Source: DASZVN01 sp035547055 (GTDB lineage: Bacteria > Pseudomonadota > Alphaproteobacteria > Rhizobiales > Methylopilaceae). Taken from it: DNA of 15,742 bases. A program made the position numbers and the translations under genes. The first letter of the stretch is position 1. The number at the start of each line of letters is the position of its first letter. The stretch spans positions 1-15,742 of the forward strand of contig DASZVN010000113.1 in NCBI GenBank assembly GCA_035547055.1. Direction: 5' to 3'. The notes under the pieces were generated by a model. That model was not told where the DNA came from. It did not search any database and worked only from the letters and a program-made list of their open reading frames with translations. This document shows, piece after piece, positions 1-6,268 of this stretch.

Positions 1-10
1 ACGTACTAGG

Positions 11-33
11 TTGTGCACAAATGAGCACAGGTG
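11..33 (+). promoter_or_regulatory. Putative autoregulatory operator and ribosome binding site of the toxin-antitoxin module
   Basis: A perfect 10-bp palindrome, TTGTGCACAA (11-20), sits 20 bp before the antitoxin ATG. It is followed by a related half-site, GAGCACA (23-29). Ribbon-helix-helix antitoxins commonly bind short palindromes just upstream of their own gene, so this is a plausible autorepression site. AGGTG at 29-33 lies 7 nt before the ATG at 41 and is the only Shine-Dalgarno-like stretch. The palindrome is seen directly; its role is inferred. The window starts too close to locate the promoter. Confidence 0.35.
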
Positions 34-40
34 TTTTCCA

Positions 41-301
41 ATGGCCGCTACCACGACTGTCACCATCCGCGTCAGCCCCGAGGTCAAGGAAAAGCTCGGG
101 CGCCTCGCGCGGGATACCCGGCGTAGCCGCGCTTTCCTGGCTGCCGAGGCCGTGGCCGACTATGTCGACCGCGAACTGGAGATCATCGAGGGCATCGAAC
201 GCGGACGAGCGGATGTCAGGGCCGGGCGCGTTGTCCCGCATGAGCAAGCCGTGGCGGAGGTCGAGGCTGTGCTCAAGGCCGCGCGAGACCGACGTAGGTG
301 A
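41..301 (+). CDS. Type II antitoxin, CopG/ParD-like ribbon-helix-helix protein
   Basis: An 86-residue protein predicted to neutralise the toxin encoded immediately downstream and to repress the shared promoter. The N-terminus (TVTIRVSPEVKEKLGRLA, residues about 5-22) has the beta-strand then helix pattern of ribbon-helix-helix DNA-binding proteins. The segment RSRAFLAAEAVADYVDREL (about 28-46) is typical of CopG-type antitoxins, and the acidic C-terminal half would wrap the toxin. An in-frame ATG exists at 11, but the ATG at 41 starts directly at the conserved RHH strand and has AGGTG 7 nt upstream, so 41 is preferred. The stop codon overlaps the toxin's GTG start by 4 nt (GTGA), indicating translational coupling. 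Family assignment is firm. Whether it is closer to ParD or RelB-type partners is not decided. Confidence 0.85.
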   Translation: MAATTTVTIRVSPEVKEKLGRLARDTRRSRAFLAAEAVADYVDRELEIIEGIERGRADVRAGRVVPHEQAVAEVEAVLKAARDRRR

Positions 302-612
302 GGCGAGCGGTTTCATGGTCCCGTGAAGCGCTCGACGACCTCAAGGAGCAGGTCGAGTACGTCGCCGCCGACAATCCTCGAGCTGCCGAGGGCATTTCGC
401 AGCGAATTCTGCAGACTGCTAAATTGCTGGGGGCCATTGCCACGGGACGCCGAGGTCGCTCGGCGGGCACGTACGAAAAATCGATCTCCGGCCTTCCATA
501 TGTTCTCGCATACGAGATCATCGGCGACCCGGCAGGCGAGACAATTTCCATCCTTAGGGTCATTCACACTTCGCGAAACTGGCCGCCGGAGGGTTGGCCC
601 GATGACGCTTGA
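298..612 (+). CDS. Type II toxin, RelE/ParE superfamily
   Basis: A 104-residue protein starting at GTG 298 inside the end of the antitoxin gene. It has the full layout of the family: an N-terminal helix pair (SREALDDLKEQVEYVAADNPRAAEGISQRI, residues about 7-36), a central basic segment (GRRGRSAGTYEK), then the strand GLPYVLAYEI and the C-terminal strand ISILRVIHTSRNWP that closes the fold. The ending IHTSRNWPPEGWPDD is characteristic of alphaproteobacterial ParE-like toxins. RelE members cut mRNA on the ribosome and ParE members poison DNA gyrase; the sequence alone does not say which applies. The gene appears intact. Base composition here, with runs such as ACGAAAAATCGAT, is less GC-rich than in the following genes, consistent with acquisition by transfer. 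The stop codon overlaps the likely -35 box of the next operon. Confidence 0.85.
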   Translation: MRRAVSWSREALDDLKEQVEYVAADNPRAAEGISQRILQTAKLLGAIATGRRGRSAGTYEKSISGLPYVLAYEIIGDPAGETISILRVIHTSRNWPPEGWPDDA

Positions 613-655
613 CGCGCGCCTGTTTGCGTCTAAATAGTAAGGTAACCTTACTATT
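609..655 (+). promoter_or_regulatory. Promoter and perfect 23-bp palindromic operator of the MarR/MFS operon
   Basis: Positions 633-655 form a perfect inverted repeat: 11-nt arms (AATAGTAAGGT and ACCTTACTATT) around one central A at 644. A -35-like TTGACG lies at 609-614 and a -10-like AATAGT at 633-638, 18 nt apart, so the operator covers the -10 box. A GGAG ribosome binding site follows at 656-659, 8 nt before the marR-type ATG at 668. MarR proteins bind such palindromes as dimers and usually repress their own operon until a ligand releases them. The palindrome is seen directly; promoter boxes and the regulatory role are inferred. Confidence 0.75.
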
Positions 656-667
656 GGAGCCGCGGCC

Positions 668-1126
668 ATGGTCGAGGCCAACCACGACACGCTCGGCTTC
701 CTCGTGGTCGAGGTGGCGCGCCTGTTGCGCCGCCGCTACGACCGCGCGCTCGACCGCGCCGGGCTCGGCCTGACCCATGCCGAGGCGCGCACGCTGGCGC
801 TGATCGGGCGGGCGCCGGGGCGGCGCCAGGCGAGCCTCGCCGAGGCGCTTGCGATCGAGCCGATGACCCTGACCGGGCTGCTCGACCGGCTCGAGGCCGC
901 GGGCCTCGTCGCCCGCCGCACCGATCCCGCCGACCGCCGCGCCAAGCTGGTCGCCGCCACCCCGAAGGCGCGGCCGGCGCTCGGCGCGATCGCCGCCGTC
1001 GCGGCCTCCGTGCTCGACGAGACCACCAGGGGCCTCTCCATCGCCGAGGTCGAGGCGGTGCGGGTGGCGCTGGCGCAGATGCGCGAGAATCTCGCCGCCG
1101 AGGCGCCGGCGGACGCCCTCGCATGA
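668..1126 (+). CDS. MarR family winged-helix transcriptional regulator
   Basis: A 152-residue protein of usual MarR length. N-terminal dimerisation helices (residues about 8-35) are followed by the winged helix-turn-helix: SLAEALAIEPMTLTGLLDRLEAAGLVAR (about 56-83) and the wing TDPADRRAKLVAATPKA, which carries the conserved D-x-R-R wing signature. A C-terminal helix completes the dimer interface. It likely represses its own operon and the adjacent exporter through the palindrome at 633-655, and is released by a small, probably aromatic or phenolic ligand, as for other MarR proteins that sit next to efflux pumps. The start ATG has GGAG 8 nt upstream. The stop overlaps the MFS start by 4 nt (ATGA). 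The ligand cannot be named from sequence. Confidence 0.93.
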   Translation: MVEANHDTLGFLVVEVARLLRRRYDRALDRAGLGLTHAEARTLALIGRAPGRRQASLAEALAIEPMTLTGLLDRLEAAGLVARRTDPADRRAKLVAATPKARPALGAIAAVAASVLDETTRGLSIAEVEAVRVALAQMRENLAAEAPADALA

Positions 1127-2355
1127 GCGCGGCGCCGACGCCCCTGATGGGCCGCGGCCGGACGATCGCGCTCGGCGGCGTCCTGCTCGCGCTCGGCTCG
1201 ATCTCGCTGTCGATCTACACCCCGGCGATGCCGGTGCTGGTGCAGGCCTTCGGCACCACGATCGGCAGCGTCAAGGCGACGATGACGTTCTATTTCGCGG
1301 GCTTCGCCCTGGCCCAGCTCGTCGCCGGGCCGCTGTCCGACGCCTATGGCCGGCGGCCCGCGACCTTCGGCTTCCTCGGCCTCTATCTCGTCGCGAGCGT
1401 GGTCGCGGCGTTCGCGCCGTCGATCCACTGGCTGGTCGTGGCGCGGCTGCTCCAGGGCATCGGCGCCTCCGCCGGGGTCGCGATGTCGCGCGCGATGGTG
1501 CGCGACCAGTACACCGGCGCCGCCTCCAACCACATCATGAACATGATCGGCCTCGTGCTCGGCATCGGCCCGGCGATGGCGCCGACCATCGGCGGGCTGA
1601 CGCTGAAGGCGTTCGGCTGGCAGGCGATCTTCATCCTCCTGATCGTCTATGGCGCGGCCTGCATCGCGCTGGTCGCGACGATGCCCGAGACGCTGGCCGC
1701 GCGCGACCCGTCGCGCTTCCATCCGGCCCGCCTGGTCCGCACCTACGGCGCGATCGCGACCGACACCCGCTTCCTCCAGCCCGGCCTGACCGTCGCCACC
1801 ACCACCGGCTGCCTCTACACGCTCTCGACGCTGCTGCCGTTCGCGATGATCGACCGGGTCGGCCTCAGCCCGTGGCAGTTCGGCCTCGCGATGATCATCC
1901 AGTCCGGCTCCTACGTCGCCGGCGCCGCCATCCTGCGGCAACTGCTCAGGCGCTTCACGGCGGAAGCCGTCCTGCCCTATGGCATCGGGCTGATCCTCGT
2001 CGCCGGCATCCTGCTCGCGGTCGGGCTCCGCACGCTGCCGCCGAGCGTGCTCACGGTGATGGGCCCGGTGGCGGTGCTGGCGGTCGGCGTCGCCTTCACC
2101 CAGCCGGCGGTGACGACCGCCGCGCTGGCCCACTTCCCGACCGCGGCCGGCGCCGCCGCGGCGCTGTTCGGCGCCATGCAGATCGGCGGCGGGCTGGCCG
2201 GTGCGCTGGTGGGGCTCCTGATGTCCGACCAGGTGATCGCGCTCGCGACGGTCATCCCCGGCATGGCCGTGCTCGCGATCGCCGCCCATTTCAGCCTCGG
2301 CCGCGTCAACCGCATCCGCGCCGCCGAGGCGGTCGCCGCCCCGGCGGCGGAGTAG
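1123..2355 (+). CDS. MFS multidrug exporter, Bcr/CflA (DHA1) type
   Basis: A 410-residue inner-membrane protein with about twelve hydrophobic segments, predicted to export drugs or metabolites in exchange for protons. The DHA1/MFS motif A is present between TM2 and TM3 (GPLSDAYGRRP, residues about 69-79). The first helix, LLALGSISLSIYTPAMP, and the TM4-5 region (LLQGIGASAGVAMSRAMVRD, then MIGLVLGIGPAMAPTIGG) are the patterns seen in Bcr/CflA transporters (bicyclomycin and chloramphenicol resistance family). Its start overlaps the MarR gene stop (ATGA), so the two form one operon in which the regulator most likely controls the pump. Substrate is unknown. Length and motifs are normal and no disruption is seen. 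It converges with puuD, leaving 47 bp between the stops. Confidence 0.9.
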   Translation: MSAAPTPLMGRGRTIALGGVLLALGSISLSIYTPAMPVLVQAFGTTIGSVKATMTFYFAGFALAQLVAGPLSDAYGRRPATFGFLGLYLVASVVAAFAPSIHWLVVARLLQGIGASAGVAMSRAMVRDQYTGAASNHIMNMIGLVLGIGPAMAPTIGGLTLKAFGWQAIFILLIVYGAACIALVATMPETLAARDPSRFHPARLVRTYGAIATDTRFLQPGLTVATTTGCLYTLSTLLPFAMIDRVGLSPWQFGLAMIIQSGSYVAGAAILRQLLRRFTAEAVLPYGIGLILVAGILLAVGLRTLPPSVLTVMGPVAVLAVGVAFTQPAVTTAALAHFPTAAGAAAALFGAMQIGGGLAGALVGLLMSDQVIALATVIPGMAVLAIAAHFSLGRVNRIRAAEAVAAPAAE

Positions 2356-2402
2356 GGGCATCTTCTCCCTCTTCCCGCAGGCGGGGCGAGGCAGTTCGCG
2401 CC

Positions 2403-3602
2403 TCACTCCGGCTTGGCGCCGGCCTCGTACCAGGCGGCGAGGAGGCGGCGCTCGTCGTCGGTCATGCGGCTGACATTGCCGGGCGGCATCGCCGCCGAGC
2501 GGACCGCGACCTCGTCGATGAAATCGGCGGCGGCCAGGATGCGGGCCGGGCTGTCGAGGCGGATGCCGGCCGGCGGCGCGGCGATGCCCGCCATTCCCGG
2601 CGTGTCGCTGTGGCACATCGAGCACCGCGCCGAGACGATGTCGGCGACGCGGGTGAAATGAGGCGCCGGCGGCAGCGCACCGAGCTCGTGGCCGGGCCGG
2701 CCGGCGTCGGTCAGCCAGCCGATCACCGCCATGCCGAGGGCGGCGGCGAGCCAGGTCCACCACGGGCTCTCGCGACCGGCGTGGCGCTCGTTGAAGAAAT
2801 GGCGGATCAGGGGGCCGATCAGGAGCAGGATCGCGACGATCACCCAGTTCCACCGCGTCGCGTAGAACAGCGAGTAGTGGTTCGAGATCATCAGGAAGAC
2901 GACCGGCAGGGTCAGGTAGTTGTTGTGGACGGAGCGCAGCTTGCCGGCGGCGCCCAGCGCCGGGTCGGGCTCGCGGCCGGCGATGAGGTCGGCCACGATC
3001 GTCTTCTGGTTCGGGATGATCACCACGAAGACGTTGGCGACCATGATGGTGCCGATCAGCGCGCCGATCTGGGTGAAGGCGCCGCGCGCGCTGAAGAGAT
3101 GGGTGAAGCCGTAGGTGACGGCGACGAGGAAGACGTAGCCGATCAGCGCCACCACCGTCTGGTGCTTCGCCAGCGGCGAGCGGCAGAGGCCCTCGTAGAG
3201 GAGCCAGGCGATGGCCAGCGTCGCGAGGCTGAGGAGCCCGGCCTGCCATGCGCTCAGCGGCAGCACGTCGGGATCGACCAGGAACAGGCCGGCATGGAGG
3301 TAGTAGACCAGGATCAGGAGGCCGAAGCCCGAGATCCAGGTGGTGTAGGCCTCCCATTTGAACCAGGTCAGCTCGTCCGGCATCTGCGCTGGCGCGACGA
3401 GGTACTTCATCATCCGGTAGAAGCCGCCGCCGTGGACCTGCCACGCCTCGCCGTGGACGCCGGCCGGCAGGCCCGGCGCCGGCCGGAGGCCGAGGTCGAG
3501 CGCGATGAAGTAGAACGAGCTGCCGATCCAGGCGATGGCGGCGACGACGTGCAGCCAGCGCACCATCGCGCTCAGCCATTCGGTGACGACGGGGTCGATC
3601 AT
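2403..3602 (-). CDS. puuD: Membrane-bound urate hydroxylase PuuD with C-terminal cytochrome c domain
   Basis: A 399-residue protein. The N-terminal portion has about eight to nine membrane segments, beginning with AMVRWLHVVAAIAWIGSSFYF (residues 12-32) and including the family-typical NQKTIVADLIAGREPD, SVHNNYLTLPVVF and ISNHYSLFY. The C-terminal domain is a class I cytochrome c with haem motif CSMCH (327-331) and a candidate axial methionine in AMPPGN (Met372). In the described PuuD family, urate is oxidised to 5-hydroxyisourate and electrons pass to the respiratory chain through the cytochrome, so no hydrogen peroxide is formed. The ATG at 3602 opens directly before the first conserved helix; a longer frame from TTG at 3662 adds unconserved residues and is rejected. 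The start has no good Shine-Dalgarno. No other purine-catabolism gene is nearby. It is divergent from the SDR gene. Confidence 0.93.
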   Translation of the reverse strand: MIDPVVTEWLSAMVRWLHVVAAIAWIGSSFYFIALDLGLRPAPGLPAGVHGEAWQVHGGGFYRMMKYLVAPAQMPDELTWFKWEAYTTWISGFGLLILVYYLHAGLFLVDPDVLPLSAWQAGLLSLATLAIAWLLYEGLCRSPLAKHQTVVALIGYVFLVAVTYGFTHLFSARGAFTQIGALIGTIMVANVFVVIIPNQKTIVADLIAGREPDPALGAAGKLRSVHNNYLTLPVVFLMISNHYSLFYATRWNWVIVAILLLIGPLIRHFFNERHAGRESPWWTWLAAALGMAVIGWLTDAGRPGHELGALPPAPHFTRVADIVSARCSMCHSDTPGMAGIAAPPAGIRLDSPARILAAADFIDEVAVRSAAMPPGNVSRMTDDERRLLAAWYEAGAKPE

Positions 3603-3658
3603 CTTCGGGAGGTCTTCCGCGGTGCCCGCGGCAGGATGGCGGCGGCGGCGGCTTTCAT
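3599..3658 (-). CDS. Possible 19-residue leader peptide overlapping the puuD start
   Basis: A short frame, ATG at 3658 to TGA at 3601-3599, encodes MKAAAAAILPRAPRKTSRR. Its stop overlaps the puuD ATG as ATGA. A weak CGGAA lies about 8 nt before its ATG, while puuD itself lacks a clear ribosome binding site, so translation of puuD could be coupled to this leader. Against this, the composition is simple and GC-driven, and such short frames arise by chance in this base composition. It is recorded as a tentative regulatory ORF with no known relative. Confidence 0.2.
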   Translation of the reverse strand: MKAAAAAILPRAPRKTSRR

Positions 3659-3691
3659 GCAAGACATTCCGGGTGGCAGGAGAGAACGGCG

Positions 3692-4417
3692 ATGAGCGGG
3701 TTGGACGGCGCGGCGGTGATGGTGTTCGGCGGCAGCTCGGGCATCGGGCTCGGCACGGCGACGGCGGCGATGGCGGCCGGAGCCAAGGTCACCGTCGCCG
3801 GCCGCGACCCGAAGCGGCTCGCCGCGGCCGGCGCCGCGGTGTCCGGCGTGGAGACCGTGCCGCTCGACGCAGCCGACGAAGCGGCGCTCGCCGCCTTCTT
3901 CGCGGGCCGCGCGCCGTTCGACCATGTCGTCGTCAGCGTCGGCATGGGCGGGCGCGGCCGGATCGCCGAGCAGAAGCCGGCCGAGGCCATGGCCGCCTTC
4001 GAGGCCAAGTTCTGGACCTACTATCGGGTCGCGCGCACGGCGAAGATCGTGCCCGGCGGCTCGCTCACCGTGATCTCGGGCGTCATCGGCCACCAGCCGG
4101 CGCCCGGCGCCGCGCTGATCTCGGCGATCAACGCCGCCGTCGAGGGCCTGACCCGCGGCCTCGCGGTCGATTTCGCTCCGACGCGGGTCAACACCGTATG
4201 TCCCGGCCTCGTCGACACCGCGCTGTGGGATCGCTTGAGCGCAGCCGACCGGCAGGCGATGTATGCCCGTGCCGCCGCGACGCTGCCCGCCCGGCGGGTC
4301 GGCCAGCCTGCGGACATCGCCCAGGCCGTGCTGATGATGATGACCAACCCGTTCGTCACCGGCACCACGCTCGTCGTCGACGGCGGCGCCCTCCTCGGCG
4401 GGGCGCGCGACCATTAG
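3692..4417 (+). CDS. Atypical short-chain dehydrogenase/reductase-fold protein lacking the catalytic triad
   Basis: A 241-residue classical-SDR-sized protein. The dinucleotide-binding motif is intact (GGSSGIG, residues 13-19), followed by the basic segment AGRDPKRL (36-43) that would select NADP or NAD. The C-terminal pattern is also conserved: AAVEGLTRGLAVDFAPTRVN (about 148-167), CPGLVDT and VVDGG. The active site is not conserved. Where SDRs have Ser, Tyr and Lys in the S-x12-Y-x3-K pattern, this protein has Gly130 (or Ser129 one position off), Ile143 and Asn147. It may bind the cofactor without normal oxidoreductase chemistry, or use another mechanism; similar triad-less SDRs are known in bacteria. 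AGGAGAG (3677-3683) precedes the ATG at 3692. The helicase gene starts 3 nt after its stop, so they are probably cotranscribed. Confidence 0.85.
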   Translation: MSGLDGAAVMVFGGSSGIGLGTATAAMAAGAKVTVAGRDPKRLAAAGAAVSGVETVPLDAADEAALAAFFAGRAPFDHVVVSVGMGGRGRIAEQKPAEAMAAFEAKFWTYYRVARTAKIVPGGSLTVISGVIGHQPAPGAALISAINAAVEGLTRGLAVDFAPTRVNTVCPGLVDTALWDRLSAADRQAMYARAAATLPARRVGQPADIAQAVLMMMTNPFVTGTTLVVDGGALLGGARDH

Positions 4418-4420
4418 CCG

Positions 4421-5530
4421 ATGCCGGTCTTCACGCCCCACCAGGATGCTGCCCTCGGCGCCGTCGCGGCCTGGCTGAAGGCGCGGCCGGGCCATGGCGC
4501 GACGCCGCAGGTGTTCCGCCTGTTCGGCTATGCCGGCACCGGCAAGACCACGCTGGCGCGCCATCTCGCGGAGGGCGTCGACGGCGCCGTCGCCTATGCC
4601 GCCTTCACCGGCAAGGCGGCGCTGGTGATGCGGAGCAAGGGCTGCGACGGCGCCACCACCATCCACGGCCTGATCTATCGCGCCCGCGAGCGCGACGCCG
4701 AGACCCCGTCCTTCGAGCTGTGGGAGGACTCGCCGGCCGCCCACGCCAGCCTGATCGTCATCGACGAATGCTCGATGGTCGATGCCGAGCTCGGCCGCGA
4801 CCTCCTCTCCTTCGGCACGCCGGTGCTGGTCCTGGGCGACCCGGCCCAGCTCCCGCCGGTCAAGGGCGCCGGCTTCTTCACCGAGGCCGCGCCCGACGCG
4901 ATGCTGAGCGAGGTCCATCGCCAGGCCGCCGACAACCCGATCGTCCGCCTGTCGATGGAGGTGCGCGAGGGCAAGCGGCTCGAGCTCGGCCGCTGGGACG
5001 ACACCGAGGTGGTGCGCCGCGCCGATTTCGCCGCCGACCGGGTCGACCAGGCCGGCCAGATCCTGGTCGGCCGCAACGCCACCCGCCAGCGCTTCAACGC
5101 CCGCATGCGCGCCCGCCGCGGCTTCGAGGAGCCGCTGCCGCTCGCCGGCGACCGCCTGGTCTGCCTCCGCAACAACCGCAAGAAGGGCCTGTTCAACGGC
5201 GGCCTGTGGACGGTGGCCCGCCGCGCCGTCTCGAAGTCGAGCCTCGTCACCATGCACCTCAAGCCCGAGGACGAGATCGGCGCCAAGCCGACCAAGGTGA
5301 CGGCGCGGCCGGAATGCTTCCTCGGCGGGCTGGAAACGGTCGAGTGGGACAAGCGCAAGCGCTACGACGAGTTCGATTTCGGCTATGTCCTGACCGTGCA
5401 CAAGGCGCAGGGCTCGCAATGGGACGACGTCATCCTGTTCGACGAGAGCTTCGCCTTCCCCGACGGCCGCGAGCGCTGGCTCTATACCGGCATCACCCGC
5501 GCCGCGAAGCGGCTGACCGTGGTGGTATGA
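4421..5530 (+). CDS. Compact RecD/Dda-like superfamily 1 ATP-dependent DNA helicase
   Basis: A 369-residue single-chain helicase. Motifs in order: Q-like FTPHQ (4-8); Walker A GYAGTGKTT (36-44); Ia AAFTGKAALVM (60-70); THG-type TIHGLIY (80-86); Walker B IDECSMV (114-120); motif III GDPAQLPPV (139-147); motif IV region EVHRQ (164-168); a GDRLVCLRNN-x-GLFNGG segment of the RecD2/Dda SH3-like region (about 238-257); TVHKAQGSQWDD (325-336); and motif VI YTGITRAAK (355-363). All ATPase residues are present, so an active 5'-to-3' translocase is expected by analogy with RecD/Dda. It has no nuclease domain and none of the long N-terminal region of RecD2. It starts 3 nt after the SDR stop (TAGCCGATG). 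Cellular role is unknown; repair or recombination is the family expectation. Confidence 0.88.
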   Translation: MPVFTPHQDAALGAVAAWLKARPGHGATPQVFRLFGYAGTGKTTLARHLAEGVDGAVAYAAFTGKAALVMRSKGCDGATTIHGLIYRARERDAETPSFELWEDSPAAHASLIVIDECSMVDAELGRDLLSFGTPVLVLGDPAQLPPVKGAGFFTEAAPDAMLSEVHRQAADNPIVRLSMEVREGKRLELGRWDDTEVVRRADFAADRVDQAGQILVGRNATRQRFNARMRARRGFEEPLPLAGDRLVCLRNNRKKGLFNGGLWTVARRAVSKSSLVTMHLKPEDEIGAKPTKVTARPECFLGGLETVEWDKRKRYDEFDFGYVLTVHKAQGSQWDDVILFDESFAFPDGRERWLYTGITRAAKRLTVVV

Positions 5531-5619
5531 GCACAAGTCACGCCGTCGTCGGGCTTCTGCCGAAGAATCACCTTCTTTCGCAGTTATTCACGCCTCACCC
5601 CAACATGATGAGGCAACTC
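5531..5619 (+). promoter_or_regulatory. Less GC-rich gap before the secreted-protein gene, possible promoter region
   Basis: The 89 nt between the helicase stop and the chosen start of the secreted protein contain an unusually T-rich patch for this window (about 5568-5590, including TTCTTTCGCAGTTATTC). Such patches often mark promoters in GC-rich genomes, with TTATTC (5584-5589) as a -10 candidate. No convincing matched -35/-10 pair was found. Alternatively, the frame from the ATG at 5527, which overlaps the helicase stop as ATGA, is translated and this stretch is coding. Confidence 0.25.
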
Positions 5620-6126
5620 ATGCGGATGAACCGGCGGCTCTCGGCGCGCGCTGTTCTTTGTGTGTCCCTTCTCACCTTTCCCTTTGCCGCAATGGCGGCC
5701 GCCAGCGCGACCGGCGAGGCGGTTTACCTCAACCGCTTCGACGGCGGCTGGACCGGCGAGGGCGCCGTGCGCCTCGCGCCGGGCACCCCGCCGGTGTCGG
5801 TGAGCTGCTCCCTCACCGGCAGCGCCGCGGGCGCGGCGCTCACCCTCACCGGCCGCTGCGGCGGCGGGCTGATCGGCAGCAGCGTGTCGGCGCGCCTCGC
5901 CTATGACGCGGCGAGCCACGCCTATCGCGGCTCGTGGAGCGCCGGCGGGTCGAACGCGACCCTCGCGGGGCGGCGCCACGGCGAGGAGATCGCGCTGGAC
6001 GTCGCCGCCGCCGACGAGCCCGGCCGCCACCTCACGCTCGCGCTCGACCAGGGCCGCCTCCACCTCTCGATGACCCGCAGCGACGACCACGCCGAAGTGC
6101 TTCGCCTCGCCTTGGTCAAGAACTAG
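5620..6126 (+). CDS. Small secreted or periplasmic protein of unknown function
   Basis: A 168-residue protein with a clear Sec signal peptide: basic MRMNRRLSAR, hydrophobic AVLCVSLLTFPFAA, and cleavage probably near AMA-A (residues 25-28). The mature part begins with RFDGGWTGEGAVRL and is rich in alternating polar and hydrophobic residues and glycine, suggesting a beta-rich fold. Cys63 and Cys80 could form a disulfide in the periplasm. I do not recognise a named family, although short alphaproteobacterial proteins with a similar F-x-G-x-W-x-G-x-G-x-V opening exist. Several in-frame ATGs are possible (5527, 5605, 5608, 5620, 5626). The one at 5620 is chosen because GAGG (5610-5613) lies 6 nt upstream and the signal peptide then starts normally. 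It follows the helicase gene by about 90 nt and may have its own promoter. Confidence 0.75.
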   Translation: MRMNRRLSARAVLCVSLLTFPFAAMAAASATGEAVYLNRFDGGWTGEGAVRLAPGTPPVSVSCSLTGSAAGAALTLTGRCGGGLIGSSVSARLAYDAASHAYRGSWSAGGSNATLAGRRHGEEIALDVAAADEPGRHLTLALDQGRLHLSMTRSDDHAEVLRLALVKN

Positions 6127-6140
6127 CGGCGAGGATGCGC

Positions 6141-6268
6141 CCCCTCCACCATGCTTCGCATGCTCCCCCTCCCCCGTCTGCGACGGGGGAGGATCTGCGT
6201 CGCGGCTGCCTGATCCTCCCCTGCGAAGCGGGGGAGGTGGCGAGCGCAGCGAGCCGGAGGGGGCCCGT
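6141..6268. repeat. Intergenic palindromic repeat element with two internal hairpins
   Basis: The gap between the secreted-protein gene and bdhA is largely a nested palindrome. The outer arms, CCCCCTCC... (from about 6140) and ...GGAGGGGG (to about 6263), pair imperfectly. Inside are a perfect 11-bp hairpin (CCTCCCCCGTC at 6168-6178 and its complement at 6182-6192, loop TGC) and a second stem (CCTCCCC at 6215-6221 with GGGGAGG at 6230-6236). The adjoining GGCGAGCGCAGCGAGCCGGA is also typical of dispersed intergenic palindromes in GC-rich alphaproteobacteria. It could also stop or stabilise transcripts. The structure is seen directly; membership in a multi-copy family is inferred. Confidence 0.65.

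Noticed and set aside
2374..2386. CCCG/CGGG hairpin between the convergent MFS and puuD genes as a terminator
   Set aside because: The stem is only 4-5 bp with no T-run on either strand; too weak to call in a GC-rich background.
736..3579. 947-codon open frame on the minus strand across the MarR, MFS and puuD genes
   Set aside because: It is the shadow of well-supported genes. Its translation is a low-complexity Arg/Ala/Asp/Gly string with no domain, as expected from strong third-position G/C bias.
1872..3695. 607-codon plus-strand open frame antisense to puuD
   Set aside because: The protein is repetitive and biased (Arg, Gly, Asp, Glu-rich) with no recognisable motif, and it opposes puuD, which has a full family match.
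3535..5526. Upstream part of the long plus-strand frame that ends in the secreted protein
   Set aside because: It runs out of frame through the SDR and helicase genes with biased composition. Only the 3' end from about 5620 has a start signal, signal peptide and ordinary composition.
3659..5536. Minus-strand frame of more than 600 codons antisense to the SDR and helicase
   Set aside because: Shadow translation. The helicase and SDR motifs on the plus strand are complete, and the antisense product has no recognisable domain.
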